DNA from: Prochlorococcus sp. HOT208_60m_813L03
GTDB taxonomy: Bacteria > Cyanobacteriota > Cyanobacteriia > PCC-6307 > Cyanobiaceae
Assembly: GCA_002026145.1 (NCBI GenBank)
Contig: MWOQ01000242.1
Location: 1-34,415 of the forward strand
DNA: 34,415 nucleotides
Reading direction: 5' to 3'
Below, in pieces: positions 25,826 through 34,040 of the stretch. The position numbers were made by a program, and so were the translations under genes. The notes under the pieces are model-generated. The model was given only the letters and a program-made list of their open reading frames with translations. It searched no databases and was not told the origin of the DNA. How positions within the stretch are numbered: position 1 is the stretch's first letter; each line of letters begins with the position of its first letter.

Positions 25826-26629
25826 TTGTTAAATAAAAACCTTTATTTAATATTAATTATTTCACTTGTTTTTGCTATATCTTTTTGGATTGGTTTTAAT
25901 GTAAATTTGCTCCCAGCGGAAGCAAGTATTAATGCACCAATTTACGATGAACTTTTTAAAATTCTTTTCATCATTGGATTAATCATTTTTATAGGAATGA
26001 CAATAGCTGTTATTTATAGCTTATTTAAGTTTAGGAAAAGAAATGATCAGATAGGAGATGGTATAGCTTTAGAGGGAAATTTAAGCTTAGAAATTGTATG
26101 GACAATTATTCCTTCAATAATAGTTTTATTAATAGGTTTATACAGCTACAACATTTACGATCGAATGGGAGGGATGAAAGAACTAAATCATAACCACGAA
26201 ATGATGAGTTCGAACACTGAAAAAATATGGGCTGGGATAAGTCAAACTTCTGATAATGAAATAGCAATAAATAATTTATCAATTGAAGTTTCAGCTATGC
26301 AATTTGCATTTCTATTTAATTATCCCAAGGGCAATTTTATATCAGGAGAACTACACGTTCCAGTTGATCAAAAAGTATCAATGAAAATGGAATCCAAAGA
26401 TGTCATTCATGCTTTTTGGGTGCCAGAGTTCAGAATTAAACAGGATATCATTCCTGGGCAACCTACTATTCTAAATTTCACTCCTACAAAAGTAGGAAAA
26501 TATCCGATAATTTGCGCAGAATTATGTGGCCCATATCATGGAGGGATGAGAGCCTCCATAATTGTTGAAGAAGAATCTGATTACAACGAATGGTTTAACA
26601 AAAATAAAAAACCAGAGGTGAATTTATGA
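25826..26629 (+). CDS. ctaC: Cytochrome c oxidase subunit II
   Basis: A 267-residue protein with an N-terminal hydrophobic segment, two membrane helices (about 44-66 and 90-110) and a periplasmic/luminal cupredoxin domain. The CuA ligands are all present: H195 in DVIHAFWVPEF, and C230, E232, C234, H238 and M241 in CAELCGPYHGGM. CuA receives electrons from soluble carriers and passes them to heme a. The Trp usually found in the aromatic patch before the domain is absent: the segment reads SAMQFAFLFNYP (156-167). The start is TTG at 25826 with TTAGGG 5 nt before it. The ATGA overlap with ctaD implies coupled translation. Confidence 0.95.
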   Translation: MLNKNLYLILIISLVFAISFWIGFNVNLLPAEASINAPIYDELFKILFIIGLIIFIGMTIAVIYSLFKFRKRNDQIGDGIALEGNLSLEIVWTIIPSIIVLLIGLYSYNIYDRMGGMKELNHNHEMMSSNTEKIWAGISQTSDNEIAINNLSIEVSAMQFAFLFNYPKGNFISGELHVPVDQKVSMKMESKDVIHAFWVPEFRIKQDIIPGQPTILNFTPTKVGKYPIICAELCGPYHGGMRASIIVEEESDYNEWFNKNKKPEVNL

Positions 26630-28251
26630 CAATATCAATTGATCCACAAAAAACTAATAATGAAAGCCTTCAACCTAAAGGCTGGCTTAGATACTTTAGT
26701 TTTAGCCTTGATCATAAAGTAATTGGGATACAATACTTAGTTTGCGGTTTTCTTTTTTATTTAATAGGAGGAACCTTAGCGAGCGCGATAAGAATCGAAC
26801 TAGCTAGTCCAATGTCTGACTTTATGCCAAGAGATGTTTATAACCAAGTTTTAACTTTACACGGAACAATAATGATATTCCTTTGGATAGTGCCTGTAGT
26901 TAACGGTGCTTTTGGGAATTATTTAATTCCATTTTATGTAGGTGCACGAGATATGGCATTCCCAAGATTAAATGCAGTAGCTTTTTGGCTAATTCCTCCT
27001 TCAGGTTTGATGCTGGTAGCAAGCTATTTTGTTGAGGGTGCTGCTCAGGCTGGATGGACGGCTTATCCTCCTTTAAGCATAACTACTCCTCAATCAGGAC
27101 AAATTATTTGGATTCTGAGCGTTCTATTACTTGGAGGAAGTTCTATATTTGGTGGAATAAACTTTATCGCGACCATTATCAAACTAAGAAGGCCAGGATT
27201 AAAACTTATGCAATTGCCAATGTATTGTTGGGCAATGCTTGGAACAAGTCTATTAGTTGTTTTGTCAACTCCTGTTTTAGCAGGCACTTTAATTCTACTT
27301 AGCTTTGATATCATCGCTAATACAGGGTTTTTCAATCCTGTTTTAGGTGGCAATGTCGTAGTTTATCAGCATTTATTTTGGTTTTATTCTCATCCAGCTG
27401 TATACATTATGGTTCTTCCTGCCTTTGGTTTAGTTAGTGAAATACTTCCCGTACATGCTAGAAAACCACTTTTTGGATATACAACAATGGTTTTTTCAAT
27501 AATGGGAATTGTAGTTTTAGGTTTAGTTGTTTGGGCGCATCACATGTTTACGAGTGGAACGCCCCCTTGGATGAGATTATTCTTTACTATCGCCACAGCA
27601 TTTATTGCTGTTCCGACAGGTATAAAATTTTTCAATTGGGTTGCGACATTATGGGGAGGTAAAATTTCCATCAATAGTGCAATTTTATTCTCTTGCGGAT
27701 TTATAATAAATTTTGTTTTTGGAGGTATTACAGGAGTTGCTTTAGCACAAGTACCTTTCGATATTCACGTACATGATACCTATTTTGTTGTAGCCCATTT
27801 TCATTACATAGTTTATGGAGGGACTGTTTTTATTATTTTCTCTTCAATTTATCATTGGTTCCCCAAAGTAACTGGGAAAATGCTCAATGAAAAATTAGGA
27901 ATTTTACACTTTATCATTACTTTTATTGGATTTAACTTGTGCTTTGCTCCTCAACATTGGCTTGGTTTAAATGGAATGCCAAGAAGAGTTGCAGAATATG
28001 ATCCTCAATTCCAGTTCGTTAATCAAATTAGTAGCCTTGGAGCCCTTTTGATGGCTATAAGTACAATTCCTTTTTTAATTAACGTATTCCTTAGTGTGAG
28101 AAATGGGCAAAATGCTGGAGATAACCCTTGGAATGCTCTTACACCTGAATGGTTAACATCTTCTCCACCTCCAGTTGAAAATTGGGAAGGAGAAGCTCCA
28201 TTAGTTGAAGAACCATATGGTTATGGTAAAGAAATTTCTGAACAAAAATAA
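26626..28251 (+). CDS. ctaD: Cytochrome c oxidase subunit I
   Basis: A 541-residue, 12-helix heme-copper oxidase core. Heme a ligands are H79 and H393, heme a3 is bound by H391, and CuB by H256, H305 and H306, with Y260 placed to form the His-Tyr crosslink. K334 marks the K-channel. The catalytic segment WFYSHPAVYI carries Tyr-Ser before the His and Ala where A1 enzymes have the channel Glu, which is the pattern of A2-type oxidases. It reduces oxygen to water while pumping protons, probably in both thylakoid and plasma membranes. It sits between ctaC and ctaE (6-nt gap). Confidence 0.97.
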   Translation: MTISIDPQKTNNESLQPKGWLRYFSFSLDHKVIGIQYLVCGFLFYLIGGTLASAIRIELASPMSDFMPRDVYNQVLTLHGTIMIFLWIVPVVNGAFGNYLIPFYVGARDMAFPRLNAVAFWLIPPSGLMLVASYFVEGAAQAGWTAYPPLSITTPQSGQIIWILSVLLLGGSSIFGGINFIATIIKLRRPGLKLMQLPMYCWAMLGTSLLVVLSTPVLAGTLILLSFDIIANTGFFNPVLGGNVVVYQHLFWFYSHPAVYIMVLPAFGLVSEILPVHARKPLFGYTTMVFSIMGIVVLGLVVWAHHMFTSGTPPWMRLFFTIATAFIAVPTGIKFFNWVATLWGGKISINSAILFSCGFIINFVFGGITGVALAQVPFDIHVHDTYFVVAHFHYIVYGGTVFIIFSSIYHWFPKVTGKMLNEKLGILHFIITFIGFNLCFAPQHWLGLNGMPRRVAEYDPQFQFVNQISSLGALLMAISTIPFLINVFLSVRNGQNAGDNPWNALTPEWLTSSPPPVENWEGEAPLVEEPYGYGKEISEQK

Positions 28252-28257
28252 AAACAT

Positions 28258-28860
28258 ATGACAACACTAGACAGCTCAAAAGAAATTCAAAAAAATAATT
28301 CTGAAGTTAATGAAACACATGAAGACTTCAGAATGTTTGGTCTTATAACTTTCCTAATTGCGGACGGAATGACTTTTGCAGGATTCTTTGCTGCTTATTT
28401 AACTTATAAAGCAGTAAATCCATTACCAGATGGTGCTATTTATGAATTAGAACTACCAATACCTACTCTCAATACAATTTTGTTACTAGTTAGTAGTGCA
28501 ACTTTCCATAAAGCAGGCAAAGCACTTTTAAAAGATAAAAACTCAGATTCCCAAAAATGGTTATTTTTTACTGCTTTTCTTGGAATTATATTTTTAATCT
28601 GTCAATTATTTGAATATTTTCATTTACCTTTTGGATTAACCGATAATTTATTTGCAAGTACTTTTTTTGCTCTTACAGGTTTTCATGGATTACATGTCAC
28701 TTTAGGAACTTTAATGATTTTAATTATTTCTTGGCAATCAAGAATCAATGGCGGAAGATTAACTAGTCAAAATATGTTCCCATTGGAAGCTGTTGAATTG
28801 TACTGGCATTTTGTAGATGGAATATGGGTTGTTTTATTTATTATTTTGTATCTTTTATAA
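28258..28860 (+). CDS. ctaE: Cytochrome c oxidase subunit III
   Basis: A 200-residue protein with five membrane helices, the short form typical of bacteria that lack the first two helices of the mitochondrial subunit. FRMFGLITFLIADGMTFAGF opens the protein, LTGFHGLHVTLGTLM is the conserved helix, and ELYWHFVDGIWVVLFIILYL ends it (the WHFVDxVW signature). It stabilises the oxidase core and proton uptake. It follows ctaD by 6 nt and is the last gene of the ctaCDE operon; no clear terminator hairpin was found in the 97 nt after it. Confidence 0.96.
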   Translation: MTTLDSSKEIQKNNSEVNETHEDFRMFGLITFLIADGMTFAGFFAAYLTYKAVNPLPDGAIYELELPIPTLNTILLLVSSATFHKAGKALLKDKNSDSQKWLFFTAFLGIIFLICQLFEYFHLPFGLTDNLFASTFFALTGFHGLHVTLGTLMILIISWQSRINGGRLTSQNMFPLEAVELYWHFVDGIWVVLFIILYLL

Positions 28861-28934
28861 AAAACTAAATTTCAAAATTTAAATATATTTTTTATTAATT
28901 TATATTGCCACAGTCCTCCTTTTTAGTAAGAATA

Positions 28935-28940
28935 TATAAT
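28935..28940 (+). promoter_or_regulatory. Candidate -10 box of the cyAbrB gene
   Basis: A perfect TATAAT at 28935-28940 precedes the ATG at 28958 by 17 nt, so a transcript would have a leader of about ten bases and no room for a normal ribosome-binding site. TTGCCA (28905-28910) is too far upstream for a standard -35. Confidence 0.45.
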
Positions 28941-28957
28941 TATGAATTTGTCAGATA

Positions 28958-29311
28958 ATGCTAGAGGGAAAAGAACTTCTTGAAAAAGCAAAGTTATTAA
29001 GTAAAAAATCTGAAGACGAGATAGCAAAAGGTTGTGGATACGTAGGTCCAAGTGGAAGAATATTAAGAAAAAGTTTTTATAGAGCGCTTATCGAAGCTAA
29101 GGGTTACAAAATAGGAAATGGTCGTCTTGGGAAAAATGGTAATAGAGCTTCAAGAGGCAGACAGATAGAATTCAAAACAAAAGTTCATGGCAATGGAAAC
29201 CTATTAATTGGTCATGCCTACACCAAAAAATTAGGTCTAGAACCTGGTCAGGAATTTAAAATAGATCTTAAAAAAGAGTCAAAAACAATTTATCTGATTC
29301 CATTAAATTAA
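28958..29311 (+). CDS. Cyanobacterial AbrB-like transcription regulator (cyAbrB)
   Basis: A 117-residue basic protein. The N-terminal half (EGKELLEKAKLLSKKSEDEI, then GCGYVGPSGR and SFYRALIEAKG) is the cyanobacterial-specific part, and the C-terminal region from about 70 (RQIEFKTKVHGNGNLLIGHA and YTKKLGLEPGQEFKIDLKK) is the AbrB-like DNA-binding swapped-hairpin domain, here at the C-terminus as in cyAbrB proteins. Homologs are abundant nucleoid-associated regulators of carbon and nitrogen genes in other cyanobacteria; targets here are unknown. Stops 7 nt before the convergent ribE stop. Confidence 0.9.
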   Translation: MLEGKELLEKAKLLSKKSEDEIAKGCGYVGPSGRILRKSFYRALIEAKGYKIGNGRLGKNGNRASRGRQIEFKTKVHGNGNLLIGHAYTKKLGLEPGQEFKIDLKKESKTIYLIPLN

Positions 29312-29318
29312 AAATATT

Positions 29319-29972
29319 TTACCAACCGTTTTCTCTAAGCCACTCGGAAGAAATATTATTTGAAGATAAATCTTGATTACTATTTTTATTAAATAAAAGT
29401 AATTTCTCTACATATTTAATTAGTGCATCTGCCTCAAGGTTTACGCTGTCACCGATATTTAATTTATTCAGATTTGTGTTATGCCAAGTATGAGGAATAA
29501 TCGCAATAGTAAATATTTCTCCTTCCTGCTCATATTTTGCAATCGTAAGACTTATACCATTTACACAAATGCTCCCTTTATTAACTACATATTTTGAAAA
29601 ATTATTATTTTTCCACTTTATTGATAAGAGCCAAGATTTCTCTAATTTTTCTATATTCTTAACCTCTCCAAGGCCATCAACATGCCCACTGACTATGTGC
29701 CCTCCTAGACGGTCAGACACCCTAAGAGCGGGCTCCAAATTAACAATCTGATTCAGGTTCGACTTTACTCCTAAAGTTGTTTTTTTTAATGTCTCCTCAC
29801 TAACATCAACAGTAAATTTATTTTGAAAAATCTCTTTAACTGTCAAACAAATTCCATCAACAGCTATGCTGTCACCGATTACCATATCAAATAAATTATC
29901 TAGAATTTCAATTTCCAAAATATTTTTGTCTTGTCTTAGTTTTCCAACTGATTGAATTATTCCTGTAAACAT
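29319..29972 (-). CDS. ribE: Riboflavin synthase, alpha subunit
   Basis: A 217-residue protein made of two lumazine-binding repeats, the first starting MFTGIIQSVGKLRQD and the second near residue 95 (GGHIVSGHVDGLGEVKNIEK). SIAVDGICLTVKEI in repeat one is echoed by SICVNGISLTIAKY in repeat two, as expected. NLEPALRVSDRLGGH is the junction between them. It dismutates two 6,7-dimethyl-8-ribityllumazine molecules into riboflavin, the last step of flavin synthesis. It lies opposite the cyAbrB gene and is divergent from the aldo/keto reductase gene (110 nt between starts). Confidence 0.96.
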   Translation of the reverse strand: MFTGIIQSVGKLRQDKNILEIEILDNLFDMVIGDSIAVDGICLTVKEIFQNKFTVDVSEETLKKTTLGVKSNLNQIVNLEPALRVSDRLGGHIVSGHVDGLGEVKNIEKLEKSWLLSIKWKNNNFSKYVVNKGSICVNGISLTIAKYEQEGEIFTIAIIPHTWHNTNLNKLNIGDSVNLEADALIKYVEKLLLFNKNSNQDLSSNNISSEWLRENGW

Positions 29973-30082
29973 AGGTTTTAGAAAAATATTTTTGCAAAAT
30001 TTTGTATTTACTTTAATTTACTTTAAATGATTTTCAACTATAAATAAATTAAAGAGTAAAAAAAGAAATTGATCATATTTAG

Positions 30083-31225
30083 ATGATTACTAATTCACAA
30101 AAAAGATCATTTGGTAGAGGGGCGAAAGTGAGCTTATTCACTTTAGGGACAATGCGAGCAACTGAAAGCCTCGAAAAAATGTATAGCATAATAAAAAATG
30201 CATATTATGTAGGAATTAACCACATAGAAACAGCACCTTCCTATGGTGATGCTGAATCACTTATTGGAAAATCAATAAAGAAACTAGCAATAGAAGAGAA
30301 TATAAAAGAAAAAAATTGGGTGATTACTTCCAAAGTTTTACCAAAGGGTGATTTTGACTTTTTAAAAAATAATTTTAAAAAGTCTCTTAAAAATTTAAAT
30401 CGGGAGAAAATTGATAATCTTGCAATTCACGGACTCAACTTAAAACAACATCTAGATTGGGTTCTTGCTGGAGAGGGTAAAAAATTCATATCTTGGATAC
30501 TTGAGAAGGAACTAGTTGATCAAGTTGGTTTTAGTTCTCACGGAAGTTATTCACTCATTAAAGATGCAATTAACTGTGAAGTTTTTACTTTTTGTAGTCT
30601 TCATTTACATTATTTTGATCAATCTAAGATTGCTTTAGCAGAGGAAGCTATAAAAAAAGGTATGGGAGTTTTAGCAATATCTCCTGCTGATAAAGGCGGT
30701 AGATTGTATTCTCCAAGTGATATTTTGATAGAGGCCTCTAAGCCTTTTCATCCATTAGAATTAGCGTATCGATTCCTGCTGGCAAAAGGCATTACAACTT
30801 TATCCTTGGGGGCGACCAACAAAAAAGATTTTGAATTTGCGCATAAACTTAGAAACTCATTCGAGAAGCTTACAAAACTAGAAAAAAGCGCCCTGAATAA
30901 TATTGAGGAAGTTTCTAATGAAAGATTAAACTCAACCAAATGTGAACAATGTAGATCTTGTCTTCCATGTCCAAATGAAGTACCTATTCCAGAAATACTT
31001 CGTTTAAGAAATATATCTATTGGTTATGGCCAATTAGAATTTTCAAAAGAAAGATACAATTTAATAGGAAAAGCTGGCCACTGGTGGGAAGAAAAAAATT
31101 CCTCATTTTGTCAAGAATGTAATGAATGTGTTCCTAATTGTCCTAGTAAATTGGATATACCAAATTTATTAAAGGAAACTCATAACTTATTAATTGAAAA
31201 TCCTACGAAAAGATTATGGGGATAA
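30083..31225 (+). CDS. Aldo/keto reductase with C-terminal Fe-S cysteine clusters
   Basis: A 380-residue protein. Residues 12-270 are an aldo/keto reductase barrel: HIETAPSYGDAES (48-59) gives Y54, VITSKVLPKG gives K84 and NLAIHGL gives H116. The catalytic Asp position is E49. The C-terminal part holds two cysteine groups: C287, C290, C293, C296 followed by P, and C343, C346, C349, C353 followed by P. The second is a standard [4Fe-4S] pattern. This class of fused AKR is common in bacteria but its substrates are unknown; electron delivery through the clusters is an inference. The 3' end overlaps the convergent binding-protein gene by 12 nt. Confidence 0.9.
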   Translation: MITNSQKRSFGRGAKVSLFTLGTMRATESLEKMYSIIKNAYYVGINHIETAPSYGDAESLIGKSIKKLAIEENIKEKNWVITSKVLPKGDFDFLKNNFKKSLKNLNREKIDNLAIHGLNLKQHLDWVLAGEGKKFISWILEKELVDQVGFSSHGSYSLIKDAINCEVFTFCSLHLHYFDQSKIALAEEAIKKGMGVLAISPADKGGRLYSPSDILIEASKPFHPLELAYRFLLAKGITTLSLGATNKKDFEFAHKLRNSFEKLTKLEKSALNNIEEVSNERLNSTKCEQCRSCLPCPNEVPIPEILRLRNISIGYGQLEFSKERYNLIGKAGHWWEEKNSSFCQECNECVPNCPSKLDIPNLLKETHNLLIENPTKRLWG

Positions 31226-32212
31226 GGACTCATTCCAGAAATTTTTAAGATTAATTTTTTGTTCATTTGTTAAGTCAGGAAAAGACCAACTATTTTTCCA
31301 ACATTTCTCAGAAGGTCCTGAGATGGGGAACATTTCAGATTTATATTTACTTTGCAAATAATCACTATTAAATGGAAGATACCAACCCTGTTTTACTAAT
31401 TTATCTACTATTGATTTATTTTCTAAAGATTTAATCCATTTAATTAATATTGCATTATTTAGATTTGATCGACTAAGTAAAAAATGCCACATCAAAGGTA
31501 CTCCTTCGCTTGGGAAAACTAAAGAAAGCCTTGGATCTATTTTTAAATATTTTGAACAAAAACTATAAGGAACTATTGCGACGATAGCATCAGAATTAAT
31601 CAACCAATTGAGCATATTTTTATCATCAAATAACATTGCTTGGCTTTTAAGTTTTTTTAAAGAATTAGATAAATTAATTTTTTGAGCAATTGACAATATA
31701 ATTCTAGGACTTTGTGGAAAAATAATTTTCCCAGTTAATTTTTTAGAAAGAAGAAAATCCCAAGATGTTCTAGCTGAATTTATTAATTCTTTATTATTTT
31801 TAATGATAATTGTATAGGGTACTACGCCAATAGGAAATAATTTACTCCTCTGATTTTGATTAAAGCTTCCCAAAAAATCTAACGATCTCTTATCCAAATT
31901 TTCAAACAGTGCATATTCATTTATTTTTTCAAATTCTGAAAAATCTATACTAGAAATCCATCCATCATTTATTAAAGTAAAGTCAGAATTGAAAATTGTG
32001 TTTCTATTTTTTTGAAGCCGAATATTTTCAAAATTAATGTCTTCCTGCTTCCAATCTTTTGGAATCGTATCTTTAAAAGATTCTGGATAAAAAGAATTTT
32101 GTAATGCGATTTTTAATTTATTAGGTAGATTACTGCAAGAGTTTAAGAAAAATAAAAGCGAAAGCTTCCCACAATTTAAAAATTCTCTTCTGGTTACAAA
32201 TTTTGAGATCAT
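31214..32212 (-). CDS. Periplasmic binding-protein-like lipoprotein (polyamine-type?)
   Basis: A 332-residue protein. The N-terminus TRREFLNCGKLSLLFFLNSC combines a twin-arginine pair (R8-R9) with a hydrophobic core and a lipobox-like LNSC, so it may be a Tat-exported lipoprotein. The rest resembles the two-lobe fold of extracellular solute-binding proteins of the PotD/iron(III) type: GVVPYTIIIKNN, SARTSWDFLL, GKIIFPQSPRIILSIAQKI, NSDAIVAIVPYSF and SLVFPSEGVPLMWHFLLSRS. I place it in that superfamily by pattern, not by residue match. No ABC permease or ATPase is adjacent. It starts directly after the UPF0284 stop codon, with no spacing, as the last gene in its transcript. Confidence 0.7.
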   Translation of the reverse strand: MISKFVTRREFLNCGKLSLLFFLNSCSNLPNKLKIALQNSFYPESFKDTIPKDWKQEDINFENIRLQKNRNTIFNSDFTLINDGWISSIDFSEFEKINEYALFENLDKRSLDFLGSFNQNQRSKLFPIGVVPYTIIIKNNKELINSARTSWDFLLSKKLTGKIIFPQSPRIILSIAQKINLSNSLKKLKSQAMLFDDKNMLNWLINSDAIVAIVPYSFCSKYLKIDPRLSLVFPSEGVPLMWHFLLSRSNLNNAILIKWIKSLENKSIVDKLVKQGWYLPFNSDYLQSKYKSEMFPISGPSEKCWKNSWSFPDLTNEQKINLKNFWNESLSP

Positions 32213-33385
32213 TCAGCAATCATTCTCTAAAGAAATTTGACCTAGTCCCTTCATCATTTCAAGATTTAGTTGACACAATGAAACTATTTCTTCATTTTTA
32301 AATCCATCTAAGAAAGCAAGCAATGATATTCCACCAGCACCTACACCTTCTTTTACATGACCTAATTCATAATCCCTCAATTCTTTGTATTTTGAAGATT
32401 TGAAATTTAAAGGACTAGCTAAACCTAATAATTTGATATCATATTTTTTATTAATTAGATTTACTAAATCATTTAGAGAATTATCTTTCAAAAGCCAACC
32501 AGTCGTCGCAATAAAAACATCTTCAAAAAATTGATCTTTATTTTTTTCTTCTAAAAATTCTAATACAAGCAAAATGACCGCTAACATCTGACTTCCTCCA
32601 GACAATATTACAGGTTGTTTTGCTAACCTGGCACCAATTAATAGACCCATTGAGAAAGCTTGGAAAGGATCACCTACCGCCGCAACAACATCAAAAGAGT
32701 CGAAATCAGCCTTGAAATTTGCATTGAAAAGTCCTCTTTTAACTACTTGTCTTCTTAATTCTCTTGGAGCTTTAAATAAACTACTCCCTACTAAATTAGA
32801 TACCTGCAAACCAAAAGCTTCCATTACTGCCTGAGCAGTTGTGGTGCCCCCCGGTACAGATTCAGAAATTAAAACTGGTTGTTTTAAGGATTTTCCTATT
32901 GCAAGACCTTTTTCATAGAGATTTAAAACTCTCTCTTTAGTCATCGATTTACCAGTAGTAAGACAATTTGATGGGCCCAAATTTCTATCTTCTACAACCA
33001 AATGATTAAAATAAGGCTTTGCTCCTATTCCCAGAGGAACAATCACTGGATAAAGATTTATAAGTTTTGAACAAACATGACTAATTAGGGCTGGAGTTAC
33101 TCCTGCATTGAGAAGAGGCAATTTATATTTATGATCTTTTGAAGCACCCTCAAGCAAAAATTCGGCATCTGCGAGCGCAGTTTTTCTCCTTGATTTTGCA
33201 TTTATACCTGCAGCGGAAATTCCTGAAATTTGAGATGTATTAGTGCCTGCAATTACAAGAAATATCTTGAAATTATTTATATTCTTTTTCAGTATCTGTA
33301 TCTTATTAATTTTACTTTTTTTATTGGATTTATTACCAAAAAAATTTATCTCTAATTCCGTACCGTACATTCTTACTTTCTTCAA
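32213..33385 (-). CDS. CobT-family (UPF0284) nicotinate-nucleotide-dependent phosphoribosyltransferase-like protein
   Basis: A 390-residue protein. VIAGTNTSQISGISAAGINAK (about 44-64), LNAGVTPALISHV, SESVPGGTTTAQAVMEAFGL, QPVILSGGSQMLAVILLV, and KEGVGAGGISLLAFLDG near the C-terminus are recognisable as the UPF0284/CobT-like family (glycine-rich phosphate-binding turns). True CobT activates the lower ligand base for cobalamin. Cyanobacteria generally make pseudocobalamin with adenine as the lower base, so this branch may serve that step (inference). The start is either TTG at 33385, overlapping the DUF2232 stop by 4 nt, or ATG at 33370. Directly abuts the next gene at 32212. Confidence 0.88.
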   Translation of the reverse strand: MKKVRMYGTELEINFFGNKSNKKSKINKIQILKKNINNFKIFLVIAGTNTSQISGISAAGINAKSRRKTALADAEFLLEGASKDHKYKLPLLNAGVTPALISHVCSKLINLYPVIVPLGIGAKPYFNHLVVEDRNLGPSNCLTTGKSMTKERVLNLYEKGLAIGKSLKQPVLISESVPGGTTTAQAVMEAFGLQVSNLVGSSLFKAPRELRRQVVKRGLFNANFKADFDSFDVVAAVGDPFQAFSMGLLIGARLAKQPVILSGGSQMLAVILLVLEFLEEKNKDQFFEDVFIATTGWLLKDNSLNDLVNLINKKYDIKLLGLASPLNFKSSKYKELRDYELGHVKEGVGAGGISLLAFLDGFKNEEIVSLCQLNLEMMKGLGQISLENDC

Positions 33386-34020
33386 TTATTTAAATCAACT
33401 AAACTATTTAATAATGATGGAGGATCTGGGATAGTTAATTTAAATCTTGGAAACAGAGAATAAGCAACTACATGTACCGTTAAAACATAAACTACTTCTT
33501 GAAAAATTATTAATAAAATTGCTCCTAATTGGATACTCCAAATTGAAGGAGATAAAGCTAAATTAAATAATCCAATTACCTTTTCTATTAGACCATAACT
33601 TGCTCTTGTAATTAAAACCCAAAGATTATCTCCAACCAATGTAGATAATGCTATTACTCGTATAAAAAAGCCAAGGGTTCCAATAACAACTCCTAAAGTC
33701 AAACTAAGTTTCCAACTCTTTTCTTTCAACCAGCACCAGCCCAACCAAAAAGCCAAGATCCCATAAGGAAATAAAAATAAAGTTCCTCTAACAGGCCCCA
33801 TAATTACGAATAACAGTAGAAATTGTATTAAGAGTCCTTCCAATGCAATTTTAGTACCTCTCCTCAAATGCAATAAAATTATTGGGAGGGGTAAAATCAA
33901 CCTTAATAAAGCCCCCCCAATTGGCAAATAGTATAATGCTACCCACAATAAAGACGAAAGGGATGCTAAATATGAGGTCTCTACAATATTTAATGCTTCA
34001 GTTTTTGTTGTTATTTTCAT
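33382..34020 (-). CDS. DUF2232 membrane protein
   Basis: A 212-residue, very hydrophobic protein with about six membrane segments: VETSYLASLSSLLWVALYYL, LRLILPLPIILLHLRRGTKI, GLLIQFLLLFVIMGPVRGTL, LFPYGILAFWLGWCWL and two further helices. The LPIxLLxxRxG and GPVRGxL motifs match DUF2232, a family found next to ribosomal or RNA-related genes in bacteria; no role is firmly established in cyanobacteria. The last four bases overlap the possible TTG start of the UPF0284 gene. It starts 21 nt after the repeat-protein stop at 34041 on the same strand. Confidence 0.85.
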   Translation of the reverse strand: MKITTKTEALNIVETSYLASLSSLLWVALYYLPIGGALLRLILPLPIILLHLRRGTKIALEGLLIQFLLLFVIMGPVRGTLFLFPYGILAFWLGWCWLKEKSWKLSLTLGVVIGTLGFFIRVIALSTLVGDNLWVLITRASYGLIEKVIGLFNLALSPSIWSIQLGAILLIIFQEVVYVLTVHVVAYSLFPRFKLTIPDPPSLLNSLVDLNN

Positions 34021-34040
34021 TTTTTATTTAATATTTTCAA

